This document shows, one piece after another, positions 36,568 through 46,116 of a DNA stretch of 64,000 nt (positions are counted from its first letter, which is position 1; every line of letters begins with the position of its first letter). This stretch comes from an uncultured Pseudomonadota bacterium (lineage in GTDB: Bacteria > Pseudomonadota > Gammaproteobacteria > Steroidobacterales > Steroidobacteraceae). The stretch lies in NCBI GenBank assembly GCA_902826635.1, contig CADEFQ010000006.1, positions 44,053-108,052 on the forward strand, in the 5' to 3' direction. A program made the translations under genes and the position numbers. The notes under the pieces were generated by a model. That model was not told the DNA's origin and did no database searches. It was given only the letters and a program-made list of their open reading frames with translations.

Positions 36568-37724
36568 AGGGGCTCGCCATTCTCGGCTCCACCGGTTCGG
36601 TGGGCGCGAGCACACTCGATGTCGTCGCGCGCCATCCTCAGGCCTTTCGCGTCGTCGCGCTCGGCGCACAGCGCAACGTCGAGCGCATGCGCGAACAGGT
36701 GTTGCGCTTCAACCCGCAGATCGCCGCGCTCGCGGATCCGGCCGCCGCGCAGGCGCTCGCCGCGGATCTTGCGCAGGCGGGCGCGACGACCCGCGTCCTC
36801 GGTGGCGAAGAGGCGATGGTTGCGCTCGCAACGCTGCCCGAAGTCGACGTCGTGATGGCGGCGATCGTGGGCGGCGCGGGCCTGCCGTCGACGCTCGCGG
36901 CGGCGCGCGCCGGCAAGCGCGTGCTGCTCGCGAACAAGGAATCGCTCGTGATGGCGGGCGAACTGCTGATGCGCGCGGTGGCGGAGAGCGGGGCGACGCT
37001 CATTCCGATCGACAGCGAGCACAACGCGATCTTCCAGTGCCTGCCGCACCACGCGGGCGGCCGCGCGGGCGTACGGCGAGTCGTGCTGACCGCCTCGGGA
37101 GGTCCGTTCCGCGCGTTCGCGCCCGAACGCCTCGCGCGGGTCACGCCGGAGGAAGCCTGCGCGCATCCTGTCTGGGCGATGGGGCCCAAGATCTCGGTCG
37201 ATTCGGCGACCCTGATGAACAAGGGGCTCGAGTTCATCGAGGCCTGCCATCTTTTCGCGCTTCGACCCGAACAGGTGGACGTCGTGCTGCACCCGCAGAG
37301 CGTCGTGCACTCCCTCGTCGAGTACGAGGACGGCTCGATGCTCGCGCAACTCGGTGCACCCGACATGCGCACGCCGATCGCCTGCGCGCTCGCGTGGCCG
37401 GACCGCATCGCTTCCGGTGTAGAATTCCTCGATCTCGTGAAGGTCGCGAGGCTCGACTTCGACAAGCCGGACCTCGAACGCTTCCCGTGTCTCGCGCTCG
37501 GGCAGGCGGCGGCACGGTCCGGCGGGCTCGTGCCGGCGGTCGTGAATGCGGCCAACGAAGTGGCGGTGGCGGGTTTCCTCGCCGGCAGACTGAACTTTAC
37601 GGGGATTCCCGAGGTCATTGAATCGGTCATGACAAAGGCGACAGCGGGGCGGATCGGCTCCATCGACGACGTGTTTCGCGCTGACAGCGAAGCGCGGGCG
37701 CTGGCCCGCGAGGCGATGTCGTGA
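36564..37724 (+). CDS. dxr: 1-deoxy-D-xylulose 5-phosphate reductoisomerase
   Basis: The 386-residue enzyme performs the committed step of the MEP isoprenoid path. GSTGSVGASTLDVV binds NADPH; LLANKESLVMAGELL, IDSEHNAIFQCLP, TASGGPFR and DSATLMNKGLEFIEACHLF form the metal and substrate site. It supplies, with ispD and ispF 20 kb away, the precursors used by the adjacent uppS. GTG start, GTGA overlap with cdsA and again with rseP. Confidence 0.97.
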   Translation: MKGLAILGSTGSVGASTLDVVARHPQAFRVVALGAQRNVERMREQVLRFNPQIAALADPAAAQALAADLAQAGATTRVLGGEEAMVALATLPEVDVVMAAIVGGAGLPSTLAAARAGKRVLLANKESLVMAGELLMRAVAESGATLIPIDSEHNAIFQCLPHHAGGRAGVRRVVLTASGGPFRAFAPERLARVTPEEACAHPVWAMGPKISVDSATLMNKGLEFIEACHLFALRPEQVDVVLHPQSVVHSLVEYEDGSMLAQLGAPDMRTPIACALAWPDRIASGVEFLDLVKVARLDFDKPDLERFPCLALGQAAARSGGLVPAVVNAANEVAVAGFLAGRLNFTGIPEVIESVMTKATAGRIGSIDDVFRADSEARALAREAMS

Positions 37725-39097
37725 GCGCGCTCTGGTATGGAAAGCTGTTGTGGTTCCTGGTCGCGGTGAGCCTGCTCGTGACCGTGCACGAGTTCGGTCA
37801 CTACTGGGTCGCGCGCCGTCTCGGCTTCAAGGTGTTGCGCTTCTCGGTCGGCTTCGGCCGCCCGCTGTTGAAGCGCGTGTGGGGTGCGGACCGCACCGAG
37901 TACGTGCTCGCGGCGATCCCGCTCGGGGGCTACGTGAAGCTGCTCGATGAGCGGGAGGGCAACGTGCCGCCCGCCGAATTGCATCGTTCCTTCACCCGCA
38001 AGCCCGTCTGGCAGCGCATCCTCGTGTTGCTCGCCGGCCCCGCGTTCAACATCGCGTTTGCGATCCTGCTGCTGTGGGGCATGTTCTGGGCCTCCGGCAT
38101 CACCGAGGTGCGTGCCGTCGTCGGCGACGTCAGGGCGGGGTCGCCAGCCGCCGTCGCCGGGCTCGTCAGCGGCGAGGAAATCGTCTCGATGGACGGACGC
38201 GCGGTCGGTGGCCAGCGCGACGTGATCTTCGGCCTGCTCGACGACCTGAGCGGCAGCGGGCGCACCGAACTCACGCTGCGGGGCCCGAGCGGGGCGACGC
38301 GTACGGCGGCGCTCACCATTACGGATCCGGACGCCCGCCGCCGGCTGACCGAGCCGGAGCAACTGTTCGACGGCATCGGCTTCCAGTTCCGGCTGCCACC
38401 GATTCCGGCCGTGGTCGGCACGGTTTCGCCCGGCGGACCGGCGGACAAGGCGGGGCTGCGCGCGGGCGATACGATCACCGCGATCGACGGCGAGCCGATC
38501 GCCGATTTCCGCGCACTCGTCGCACGCATCTCGGGCGCGCCCGGCGCGAGTGTCGCGGTGTCGTTCCGGCGCGGTGGCGTCGACTCGAGCGTGCGGCTCG
38601 TCATTTCGGCCGACACGGTCGACGGCCGCACCGTCGGCCGCATCCAGGTGACCCCTGCGGCGCGCGTCCAGTATCCGGACAGCATGCTCCGGCACGCCGA
38701 TCTCTCGGCGCTCGCGGCGCTCGGCAAGGCCACCCAGGAAGCCTGGGGCATGACGGTGCTGCAGGCCCGCCTGTTCGCGCGCATGTTGCTCGGGCAGGTG
38801 TCGCTCAAGAACCTGTCGGGACCGCTGTCGATCGCGGAGTACGCCGGCGAGTCGGCGGCCGCGGGCGCGAGCGCCTTCATCGGCTTCCTGGTGCTCATCA
38901 GCCTGTCGCTCGGCTTCCTGAATCTGCTGCCGATTCCGATCCTCGACGGCGGGCAGATCGTCTTTCAGCTGATCGAAGGCGTGAAGGGCAGCCCGCTGTC
39001 GGAACGCGCTCAGGCCCTCGGCCAGCAGCTGGGCATCCTGCTGCTGCTGGCGCTGATGGGCGTCGCGCTCTTCAACGACTTCGCGCGGCTCGGCTGA
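37721..39097 (+). CDS. rseP: site-2 protease RseP
   Basis: The 458-residue intramembrane zinc protease cuts the anti-sigma factor RseA to free sigma-E. HEFGH (residues 23-27) and NLLPIPILDGG near the C-terminus form the active site within membrane helices; two PDZ domains lie between (about 105-190 and 200-290). The GTG start overlaps the dxr stop. bamA follows after 28 bases, linking envelope stress control to outer-membrane assembly. Confidence 0.97.
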   Translation: MSALWYGKLLWFLVAVSLLVTVHEFGHYWVARRLGFKVLRFSVGFGRPLLKRVWGADRTEYVLAAIPLGGYVKLLDEREGNVPPAELHRSFTRKPVWQRILVLLAGPAFNIAFAILLLWGMFWASGITEVRAVVGDVRAGSPAAVAGLVSGEEIVSMDGRAVGGQRDVIFGLLDDLSGSGRTELTLRGPSGATRTAALTITDPDARRRLTEPEQLFDGIGFQFRLPPIPAVVGTVSPGGPADKAGLRAGDTITAIDGEPIADFRALVARISGAPGASVAVSFRRGGVDSSVRLVISADTVDGRTVGRIQVTPAARVQYPDSMLRHADLSALAALGKATQEAWGMTVLQARLFARMLLGQVSLKNLSGPLSIAEYAGESAAAGASAFIGFLVLISLSLGFLNLLPIPILDGGQIVFQLIEGVKGSPLSERAQALGQQLGILLLLALMGVALFNDFARLG

Positions 39098-39125
39098 TAC
39101 TCAAACAATGGAACGGTGGTCCTGC

Positions 39126-41531
39126 ATGAAGCGTAGCGCTGCGCTCGTCCTCCTCGCGCTTACCCTGCAATCGCGCCTCGCGCTCGGCCAGGAGAGCGAG
39201 GCGTCTTTCACGGTCGGCGACATCCGCGTCGAGGGCCTGCAGCGCGTATCCGAGGGCACCGTCTACAACTACCTGCCGGTGAACATCGGCGATCGCCTCG
39301 ACCCGCAGCGCGTGCGCGAGGCGATTCGCGCGCTCTATGCCACCGGGTTTTTCCGCGACGTCGAAATCCGCCGCGACGGTTCGACACTCGTGGTGGTGGT
39401 GCTCGAGCGGCCCTCGATCGAGAGCTTCGAGATCACCGGCAACAAGGACGTGAAGACCGAGGACCTGACGAAATCACTGCGCAACGTCGGCCTCGCGACC
39501 GGCAAGACCTTCGACCGCTCGGTGCTCGAGGACGTGAAGCAGTTCCTCACCGACCAGTATTTCAGCCGTGGCAAGTACGGCGTGCGCATCGACGCCAAGG
39601 TCGAGGACCAGCCGGGCAACCGCGTCAAGGTCAAGATCGACATCAAGGAAGGCAAGCGCGCGAAAATCCGCGAGATCAACGTCGTCGGCAACACGGTCTA
39701 CAGCGACAAGGAGCTGACCGGCGAGTTCGAGCTGCACATGCCGAACTGGCTGTCCTGGTACAAGCAGGACGACCGCTACTCGAAGGAGGCGCTGCAGGGC
39801 GACCTCGAGAAACTGCGTTCCTACTACCAGGATCGCGGCTACGCGAACATGCAGATCGACTCAACGCAGGTCGCGATTTCGCCCGAGAAGGACGACATGT
39901 TCATCACCGTGAACGTGACCGAGGGCTCGGTCTACAAGGTGTCGGACGTCAAGCTCGCGGGCAACTTCGTCGTGCCCGAGCGGATACTCAAGAACTACCT
40001 GATCGTGCAACCCGGCCAGACCTTCTCGCGCAAGTGGGTCACCTCGACGCAGGAGCTGATCCAGAACCGGCTCGGCGAGGAGGGCTATGCCTTCGCGAAA
40101 GTGGACCCGGTGCCGACCGCGGACGAGGCGAAGAAGGAAATCGCGTTGACCTTCTTCATCGATCCGGGCAATCGCGTGTACGTGCGCCACATCATCTTCG
40201 AAGGCGTCGAGAAGACGAACGACGAGGTGATGCGCCGCGAAATGCGCCAGCTCGAGGGCGGCTGGCTGTCGAATTCACTGCTCGAGCGTTCGAAGCAGCG
40301 CCTGCAGCGCCTGCCGTACATCGAGAAAGTCGAATCCGAGACGACACCCGTGCCGGGCGTGCCGGACATGGTCGACGTCACCTACACGATCAAGGAAGGC
40401 CCTTCGGCGCAGCTCGGCGGCGGCATCGGCTATTCCGAGTCGCAATCGTTCGTGCTGAACGCGAACTACGCGGACAGCAATTTCTTCGGCAGCGGCGAGC
40501 GCGTGTCGATCGACCTCAACACCGGCCGGTACAGCAAGGTCTACGGGCTTTCGTGGACCGACCCCTACCGCACGATCGACGGGGTGGCGCGCACGCTGTC
40601 GTTCACCTATCGCGACGTCACGCAGTTCGTGTCGGCATCTTCCGATTTTTCGTCGGAATCGCTGACCGCCGGACTCGACTACAGCTACCCGATCACCGAA
40701 TACCAGGCGGTGCGCTGGGGTGTCTCGCTGCAGCGCTCGTCGTTGCTCACCGCGGGGGGCAGCGCGGACCAGGCGCTCCAGTGGGTGCGCGACAACGGCA
40801 ACTCGTTCAGCGAGGTCATCGATTATTTTGGTACGCCCCTGACGATCTACGGCACGAAGTTCAACACCGCCGAACTCGTCGCGGGATGGTCCTTCGATTC
40901 GCGCAACCGCACGTTGTTCGCCGACCGGGGCGTGCGCCACGCGCTCTCGGTCTCCTACACGGTGCCGGGCAGTGACGTCGAATACTGGGTCGCGAACTAC
41001 AACTACCTGCAATACATCCCGATCTTCGGGCCGTTCACGCTCGCGCTCGATGCCGAGATCGGCTACGGCATGGACATCGGTGATACGACGGCGCTGCCGC
41101 CGTACCGCCAGTTCTTCGCCGGCGGCCCCGACACGGTGCGCGGCTACGAATCGAGCCGGCTCGGGCCGAAGGACCAGCGCAGCAATCCCTATGGCGGCAA
41201 CCTGAAGGTGATCGGGCGCGCCGAGATCATCCTGCCGATGCCGGCCAAGTTCAAAGCGAGCGCCCGGGCGAGCCTGTTTTACGATATCGGCAACGTATTC
41301 CAGACCGGCAACCGCTACACGTTCCTGGGGCGGGACGGGGTGACGCCGGTCGATTACGACTTCAGTTATGATAAATTGAAGCATTCGGCGGGACTTGCGG
41401 TGCAGTGGCTCGCGCCGCTCGGGCTGTTCCGTTTCAGCTATGCCGTGCCGCTCAATGCGTACAAGGGCGACAGCGTGCGCTTCCCCGACGAGAAAGAGGG
41501 CTTCCAGTTCTCGGTCGGCCAGGCGTTTTGA
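39126..41531 (+). CDS. bamA: outer membrane protein assembly factor BamA
   Basis: The 801-residue Omp85 protein has a signal peptide (about 1-23), five POTRA domains (about 25-420) and a 16-strand barrel ending FSVGQAF with terminal Phe. VRGYESSRLGP is the barrel-seam loop motif. It folds and inserts outer-membrane proteins. MKRSAALVLLALTLQ at 39126 is used because it begins the signal peptide; an ATG at 39108 would add six residues. Confidence 0.97.
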   Translation: MKRSAALVLLALTLQSRLALGQESEASFTVGDIRVEGLQRVSEGTVYNYLPVNIGDRLDPQRVREAIRALYATGFFRDVEIRRDGSTLVVVVLERPSIESFEITGNKDVKTEDLTKSLRNVGLATGKTFDRSVLEDVKQFLTDQYFSRGKYGVRIDAKVEDQPGNRVKVKIDIKEGKRAKIREINVVGNTVYSDKELTGEFELHMPNWLSWYKQDDRYSKEALQGDLEKLRSYYQDRGYANMQIDSTQVAISPEKDDMFITVNVTEGSVYKVSDVKLAGNFVVPERILKNYLIVQPGQTFSRKWVTSTQELIQNRLGEEGYAFAKVDPVPTADEAKKEIALTFFIDPGNRVYVRHIIFEGVEKTNDEVMRREMRQLEGGWLSNSLLERSKQRLQRLPYIEKVESETTPVPGVPDMVDVTYTIKEGPSAQLGGGIGYSESQSFVLNANYADSNFFGSGERVSIDLNTGRYSKVYGLSWTDPYRTIDGVARTLSFTYRDVTQFVSASSDFSSESLTAGLDYSYPITEYQAVRWGVSLQRSSLLTAGGSADQALQWVRDNGNSFSEVIDYFGTPLTIYGTKFNTAELVAGWSFDSRNRTLFADRGVRHALSVSYTVPGSDVEYWVANYNYLQYIPIFGPFTLALDAEIGYGMDIGDTTALPPYRQFFAGGPDTVRGYESSRLGPKDQRSNPYGGNLKVIGRAEIILPMPAKFKASARASLFYDIGNVFQTGNRYTFLGRDGVTPVDYDFSYDKLKHSAGLAVQWLAPLGLFRFSYAVPLNAYKGDSVRFPDEKEGFQFSVGQAF

Positions 41532-41562
41532 CCGACCAGCACATTGCAGAGGAATCATCAGC

Positions 41563-42117
41563 GTGACCGTGTTGAAATCGACCTTGCTTGCACTTGCGGG
41601 CCTTGCCGCGTTCGCGGCGGCCCCGGCCTTCGCACAATCGAAGATCGGCGTGGTGGACTACGGCCGCCTGATGGAGGAGTCGCCGCAGGCGAAGACGGCC
41701 CTCGAAGGGATCCGGACCGAGTTCGCGCCGAAGCAGAAGGAACTCGCGACCCAGCAGCAGGTGCTGAAGGCGAAGGAAGACAAGCTGCAGAAGGACGCCG
41801 CGACCATGTCCGCGGACCAGCGGGCGCGCACCGAGAAGGAATTGCGCGACGGCTATCGCGACCTCGAGCGCCGGCGGCAGGAAGTCCAGGAAGACTTCAA
41901 TTCGCGCCGCAACGAGGAAATGTCGCGTTTGCAGCGCACGCTGATCGAGGAAGTGCGTAGCTACGCGAAGGCGCAGGGCTTCGACCTCGTGCTGGCCGAC
42001 GGCGTGCTGTACGCCAACACGAACCTCGACATCACCCCCGCGGTGCTCGCGAACCTGAAGTCGCGCACGACGACCGGCGCGGCGGCTCCCGCCGTACCGA
42101 AGCCTGCCGGCAAGTAA
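41563..42117 (+). CDS. skp: periplasmic chaperone Skp (OmpH)
   Basis: The 184-residue protein has a signal peptide (cut after PAFA) then SKIGVVDYGRLMEESPQAK and a long charged coiled coil, as in the jellyfish-shaped Skp trimer that carries unfolded outer-membrane proteins to BamA. The first of two GTG codons (41563) is preferred because AGAGGAA sits about ten bases upstream; GTG 41569 is the alternative. A short Ala/Pro/Thr tail is extra. Confidence 0.93.
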   Translation: MTVLKSTLLALAGLAAFAAAPAFAQSKIGVVDYGRLMEESPQAKTALEGIRTEFAPKQKELATQQQVLKAKEDKLQKDAATMSADQRARTEKELRDGYRDLERRRQEVQEDFNSRRNEEMSRLQRTLIEEVRSYAKAQGFDLVLADGVLYANTNLDITPAVLANLKSRTTTGAAAPAVPKPAGK

Positions 42118-42130
42118 GCCGGGCGATATC

Positions 42131-43159
42131 ATGTCCGTCTCGCTGGGCGAGCTCGCGGTCCGGTTCGGCTGCGAGCTGCGCGGCGATCCGGATGCCCGCG
42201 TCGAACACGTCGCGACGCTGGCGCGCGCGGGGCCCACGGCGCTCGCGTTCCTTGCCAACCCGAAGTATCGCCGCGAACTCGGCGAGACGCGGGCCGGCGT
42301 CGTCGTCGTCGACACGGCCGGTGCCGAAGCCTCGCCGCGGCCGGTGCTGATCGCGGCCAATCCGTACGCGACCTATGCGCGGATCGCCGCGGTGCTGCAT
42401 CCGGCGCCCGCGTTCGCGGCGGGCGTTCACCCGACCGCCTGGATCGCGCCGCTCGCGCAGGTGGCGGTGAGCGCCTATGTCGGCGCCCACGCCTCGATCG
42501 GGGAGGGCGCGCGCATCGGCGCCCGCGCGGTGATCGGGCCGGGCTGCGTGGTCGAGGACGGTGCCGAGATCGCAGACGACGTGCGGCTCGCCGCGCGCGT
42601 GGTCGTCGCGCGCGGCACGCGCATCGGCGCGCGCACGATCATCCAGCCCGGGGCCGTCATCGGCTCGGACGGCTTCGGTTTCGCGCCCGAGCGTGGCGCG
42701 TGGATCAAGGTGCCGCAAGTCGGCCGGGTCGTGATCGGCGCGGACGTGGAAATCGGCGCGAACACGACCATCGACCGCGGTGCGATCGAAGACACGGTGA
42801 TCGAGGACGGCGTGAAGCTCGACAACCAGATTCAGATCGGGCACAACGTGCGCATTGGCGCACACACCGCGATGGCGGCGTGCGTCGGCGTGTCGGGCAG
42901 CGTGACGATCGGCAAGCGATGCCAGATCGGTGGCGCCGTCGGTATCGTCGGGCACCTCACGATCTGCGACGACGTGGCGGTGACGGGGCTCACGATGGTC
43001 AACCATTCGATCACGACGCCGGGGGTCTATTCGAGCGGCCTGCCGGCGATACCAGCGCACGACTGGCGTCGCGCGGTGGCGCGCCTGCACCGCCTCGATC
43101 GCATGGCCGGGCGCCTGGCGTCGCTCGAGAAGCAACTGGGCAAGGAACAAGATGACTGA
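42131..43159 (+). CDS. lpxD: UDP-3-O-(3-hydroxyacyl)glucosamine N-acyltransferase
   Basis: The 342-residue third enzyme of lipid A synthesis has an N-terminal uridine-binding domain ([13 protein letters not shown]) and a left-handed beta helix of hexapeptide repeats ([19 protein letters not shown] is LpxD-specific; [12 protein letters not shown] holds the catalytic His). A C-terminal helix ([18 protein letters not shown]) closes the trimer. It overlaps fabZ by eight bases. Confidence 0.97.
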   Translation: MSVSLGELAVRFGCELRGDPDARVEHVATLARAGPTALAFLANPKYRRELGETRAGVVVVDTAGAEASPRPVLIAANPYATYARIAAVLHPAPAFAAGVHPTAWIAPLAQVAVSAYVGAHASIGEGARIGARAVIGPGCVVEDGAEIADDVRLAARVVVARGTRIGARTIIQPGAVIGSDGFGFAPERGAWIKVPQVGRVVIGADVEIGANTTIDRGAIEDTVIEDGVKLDNQIQIGHNVRIGAHTAMAACVGVSGSVTIGKRCQIGGAVGIVGHLTICDDVAVTGLTMVNHSITTPGVYSSGLPAIPAHDWRRAVARLHRLDRMAGRLASLEKQLGKEQDD

Positions 43160-43616
43160 CCCCGCGTTCATGGACATCGCCGGCATCCTGCGGCAACTTC
43201 CGCACCGTTACCCGTTCCTGCTGGTCGATCGCGTGCTCGAATGCGAGCCCGGCAAGTCGATTCGCGCGGTGAAGAACGTCACGTACAACGAGCCGTTTTT
43301 CCCGGGTCATTTCCCCGGGCGCCCGGTGATGCCCGGCGTGATGATGATCGAGGCGCTCGCGCAGGCGGCGGGCATCCTCGCGTTCGTCACGGCGGGGGTC
43401 ATCCCCGACGAGCACACGCGTTTCTTTTTCGTCGGCATCGACGACGCGCGCTTTCGCCGCCCGGTCGAGCCGGGCGACCAGTTGATCCTCACCGCGCGGC
43501 TCGAGCGCGCGTTCAAGGGAATCTGGCGCTTCTCCACCGCGGCGCTCGTCGACGGCAAGGAAGTCGCCTCCGCAACGATGATGGTGGCGCCCGAGACGAA
43601 GGCGGCGAAGTCATGA
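43152..43616 (+). CDS. fabZ: 3-hydroxyacyl-ACP dehydratase FabZ
   Basis: The 154-residue hot-dog-fold enzyme dehydrates hydroxyacyl-ACP in fatty acid elongation, competing with lipid A synthesis for hydroxyacyl-[16 protein letters not shown] and [20 protein letters not shown] carry the catalytic His and Glu. It sits between lpxD and lpxA as usual and overlaps lpxA as ATGA. Confidence 0.97.
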   Translation: MTDPAFMDIAGILRQLPHRYPFLLVDRVLECEPGKSIRAVKNVTYNEPFFPGHFPGRPVMPGVMMIEALAQAAGILAFVTAGVIPDEHTRFFFVGIDDARFRRPVEPGDQLILTARLERAFKGIWRFSTAALVDGKEVASATMMVAPETKAAKS

Positions 43617-44383
43617 TCGATGCGCGCGCCCTCGTGTCGCCGGAGGCGAAGCTCGCGCCCGACGTGACGGTCGGCCCGTTCGCGATCGTCGGGCCCGGTG
43701 TCGAGGTCGGGCCCGGCTGCACGATCGGCGCGCACGCGATCATCGAGCGCGACACCCGGCTCGGTGCGCGCAACCACGTGCATTCATTCGCCTCGATCGG
43801 CAGCGCCCCGCAGGACAAGAGCTACAAGGGCGAGCCCACCCGCCTCGAGATCGGCGACGACAACGTGTTCCGCGAGTTCTGCACGGTGAATCGCGGCACG
43901 ACGAAGGACCGGGGCGTCACGCGCATCGGCAACCAGAACCTTTTCATGTCGTATTCGCATGTCGCGCACGACTGCATCGTCGGCGACAAGGTGGTGCTCG
44001 CCAACCTCGCGACGCTCGGCGGCCACGTGCAGCTTGGCGACTGGGTGATCATGGGCGGGTTTTCCGGCGTCCACCAGTTCTGCAAGGTGGGTGCGCACGC
44101 GTTCATCGCGAACAACGCCGCGGTCACCCGTGACGTGCCACCCTATGTGATGGTGGTGGGGCAGCCGGCCGTGCCGCATTCCGTCAACGCGGAGGGACTC
44201 AAGCGGCGCGGCTACACGCCCGGGAACATCCGCAACATCCGCAACGCGTTTCGCACCCTCTACCGGGAGGACCGCAAGCTCGTCGAAGCGGTCGATGAAC
44301 TGCGCAAGGTCGCCACGGACCAGCCCGAGATCGTGCCGTTCGTCGCGTTCATCGAAGCCGCGACGCGCAGCCTCGTCCGGTAG
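43613..44383 (+). CDS. lpxA: UDP-N-acetylglucosamine O-acyltransferase LpxA
   Basis: The 256-residue first enzyme of lipid A synthesis has hexapeptide repeats and the motifs [20 protein letters not shown] and [21 protein letters not shown], which hold the catalytic His and acyl ruler. The C-terminal helical domain ([20 protein letters not shown]) is intact. It overlaps fabZ and lpxB follows after six bases. Confidence 0.97.
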   Translation: MIDARALVSPEAKLAPDVTVGPFAIVGPGVEVGPGCTIGAHAIIERDTRLGARNHVHSFASIGSAPQDKSYKGEPTRLEIGDDNVFREFCTVNRGTTKDRGVTRIGNQNLFMSYSHVAHDCIVGDKVVLANLATLGGHVQLGDWVIMGGFSGVHQFCKVGAHAFIANNAAVTRDVPPYVMVVGQPAVPHSVNAEGLKRRGYTPGNIRNIRNAFRTLYREDRKLVEAVDELRKVATDQPEIVPFVAFIEAATRSLVR

Positions 44384-44389
44384 CACCGC

Positions 44390-45532
44390 ATGCCACTGCG
44401 CGTCGGGATCGTGGCCGGCGAGGCGTCGGGCGACACGCTCGGTGCCGCGTTCATCACGGCCATGCGCGCACGCGACCCGGATGCGCAGTTCTTCGGCGTC
44501 GCAGGTCCCAAGATGATCGCCGCAGGCTGCGAGGCCTGGGAATCTTCCGACGAGCTGGCGGTCATGGGCGTGGTCGAAGTGCTGCGCCATCTGCCGCGAC
44601 TGTGGAGGTTGCGCCGTCGGCTCGCGGCGCGCTTCGCCGCCGCGCGCCCCGACGTGTACGTGGGCATCGATGCCCCGGAGTTCAACCTCGGGCTTGCGCG
44701 CCGGCTGAAGGGCGCGATGCGCACCGTACAGTACGTGAGCCCGCAGGTGTGGGCCTGGCGGCAGGGGCGGGTCCGCACGATCGGCGATGCCTGCGACCTC
44801 GTGCTGTGCCTGCTGCCGTTCGAGACGCGCTTCTACGGTGAGCACCACGTGCGCGCGGTGTTCGTCGGTCATCCGCTCGCCGATCGCATTCCGCTCGCCG
44901 TCGACCGCGCGGCCGCGCGGCGTTCGCTCGCGCTGCCGGCGGACGCGACGGTCGTCGCCGTGTTGCCCGGCAGCCGCATCGGCGAAGTCACGCGGCTCGG
45001 CGCCGATTTTGCGCGCGCCTGCGCGCGACTCGCCGCAGGACGCGCCGGGCTCCGCTTCGTCGCGCCGATGGCGAATGCCGCGGTGCGTGACCGGTTCACC
45101 GCGCAGTGGCGCGCGCACGGCGGTTCGCTGCCGGTGCAGATACTCGACGGCGGCGCGGACCGCGCGCTCATCGCGTCCGATGTAGTATTGGTCGCCTCGG
45201 GAACCGCGACGCTCGAGGCGGCACTGTGCAAACGGCCGATGGTCGTTGCCTACCGTCTCGGGGCGCTCACGGCGCTGCTCCTTCGGACGCTGGGACTCGT
45301 GAAGGTGCCGTATTTTTCTCAGCCCAACCTGCTGGCCGGCCGCAAGCTCGTGCCGGAATTCTTCCAGGAGGCGGTGACGCCGCAGGGCCTCGCCGCGGCG
45401 CTCGATGCGGAGCTGGCAGATCCCGCGCGCGCGGCCGAACTGGCGCAGGAATTCCTGCGTATCCACGAGTCGTTGCGCGTGGACGGCGCGCGCCGCGCGG
45501 CCGACGCGGTGTTCGAGCTGGTGGGCCGATGA
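44390..45532 (+). CDS. lpxB: lipid A disaccharide synthase
   Basis: The 380-residue family 19 glycosyltransferase joins UDP-diacylglucosamine and lipid [48 protein letters not shown] and [12 protein letters not shown] are its signatures. It is membrane-associated without a membrane helix. It overlaps rnhB by four bases (ATGA). Confidence 0.96.
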   Translation: MPLRVGIVAGEASGDTLGAAFITAMRARDPDAQFFGVAGPKMIAAGCEAWESSDELAVMGVVEVLRHLPRLWRLRRRLAARFAAARPDVYVGIDAPEFNLGLARRLKGAMRTVQYVSPQVWAWRQGRVRTIGDACDLVLCLLPFETRFYGEHHVRAVFVGHPLADRIPLAVDRAAARRSLALPADATVVAVLPGSRIGEVTRLGADFARACARLAAGRAGLRFVAPMANAAVRDRFTAQWRAHGGSLPVQILDGGADRALIASDVVLVASGTATLEAALCKRPMVVAYRLGALTALLLRTLGLVKVPYFSQPNLLAGRKLVPEFFQEAVTPQGLAAALDAELADPARAAELAQEFLRIHESLRVDGARRAADAVFELVGR

Positions 45533-46116
45533 CGCTCGCCGCACGCATCGCGGGGGTCGATGAGGCGGGACGCGGCCCGCTCGCGGGTCCCGTCGTCGCA
45601 TCGGCGGTGATCCTGGACCCCCGACGACCCGTGCAGGGGCTCGCCGACTCGAAGTTGCTGACGCCGCGGGCGCGCGAGCGCCTCGCCGGGCTCATCCGCG
45701 AGTGCGCAGTTGCGTGGTCCGTCGCCTGGGCCGATCCCTGCGAGATCGATCGCCTCAACATCCTCGAGGCGACGCTGCTTGCCATGCGCCGCGCGCTGCT
45801 GCGACTGCCGGTGCAACCGACGAGTGTGCTGGTGGATGGCAACCGCCTGCCCCGACTCGCGGACCTCGGCCTGGACCGGTTCGCCCGCGCGATCGTTCGC
45901 GGCGATCAGAGTGAACCGGCGATCAGCGCCGCGTCGATCCTCGCGAAGACCTCGCGCGATGCGCTGATGTGCCGTCTGCACGAACGCTATCCGGGCTTCG
46001 GTCTCGACGGGCACAAGGGCTATCCCACTGCGCCGCACGTGGCCGCACTGCGCAGCCAGGGGCCGTCGCCGATCCACCGCCTGTCATTCGCGCCTTGCCG
46101 GGGAGCCTTGCCGTGA
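45529..46116 (+). CDS. rnhB: ribonuclease HII
   Basis: The 195-residue enzyme cuts RNA in RNA-DNA hybrids and single ribonucleotides in [23 protein letters not shown] has the first catalytic Asp and Glu; [19 protein letters not shown] and GHKGYPT follow. The short C-terminus (FAPCRGALP) is simple. It overlaps lpxB and dnaE by four bases each. Confidence 0.96.
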   Translation: MTLAARIAGVDEAGRGPLAGPVVASAVILDPRRPVQGLADSKLLTPRARERLAGLIRECAVAWSVAWADPCEIDRLNILEATLLAMRRALLRLPVQPTSVLVDGNRLPRLADLGLDRFARAIVRGDQSEPAISAASILAKTSRDALMCRLHERYPGFGLDGHKGYPTAPHVAALRSQGPSPIHRLSFAPCRGALP

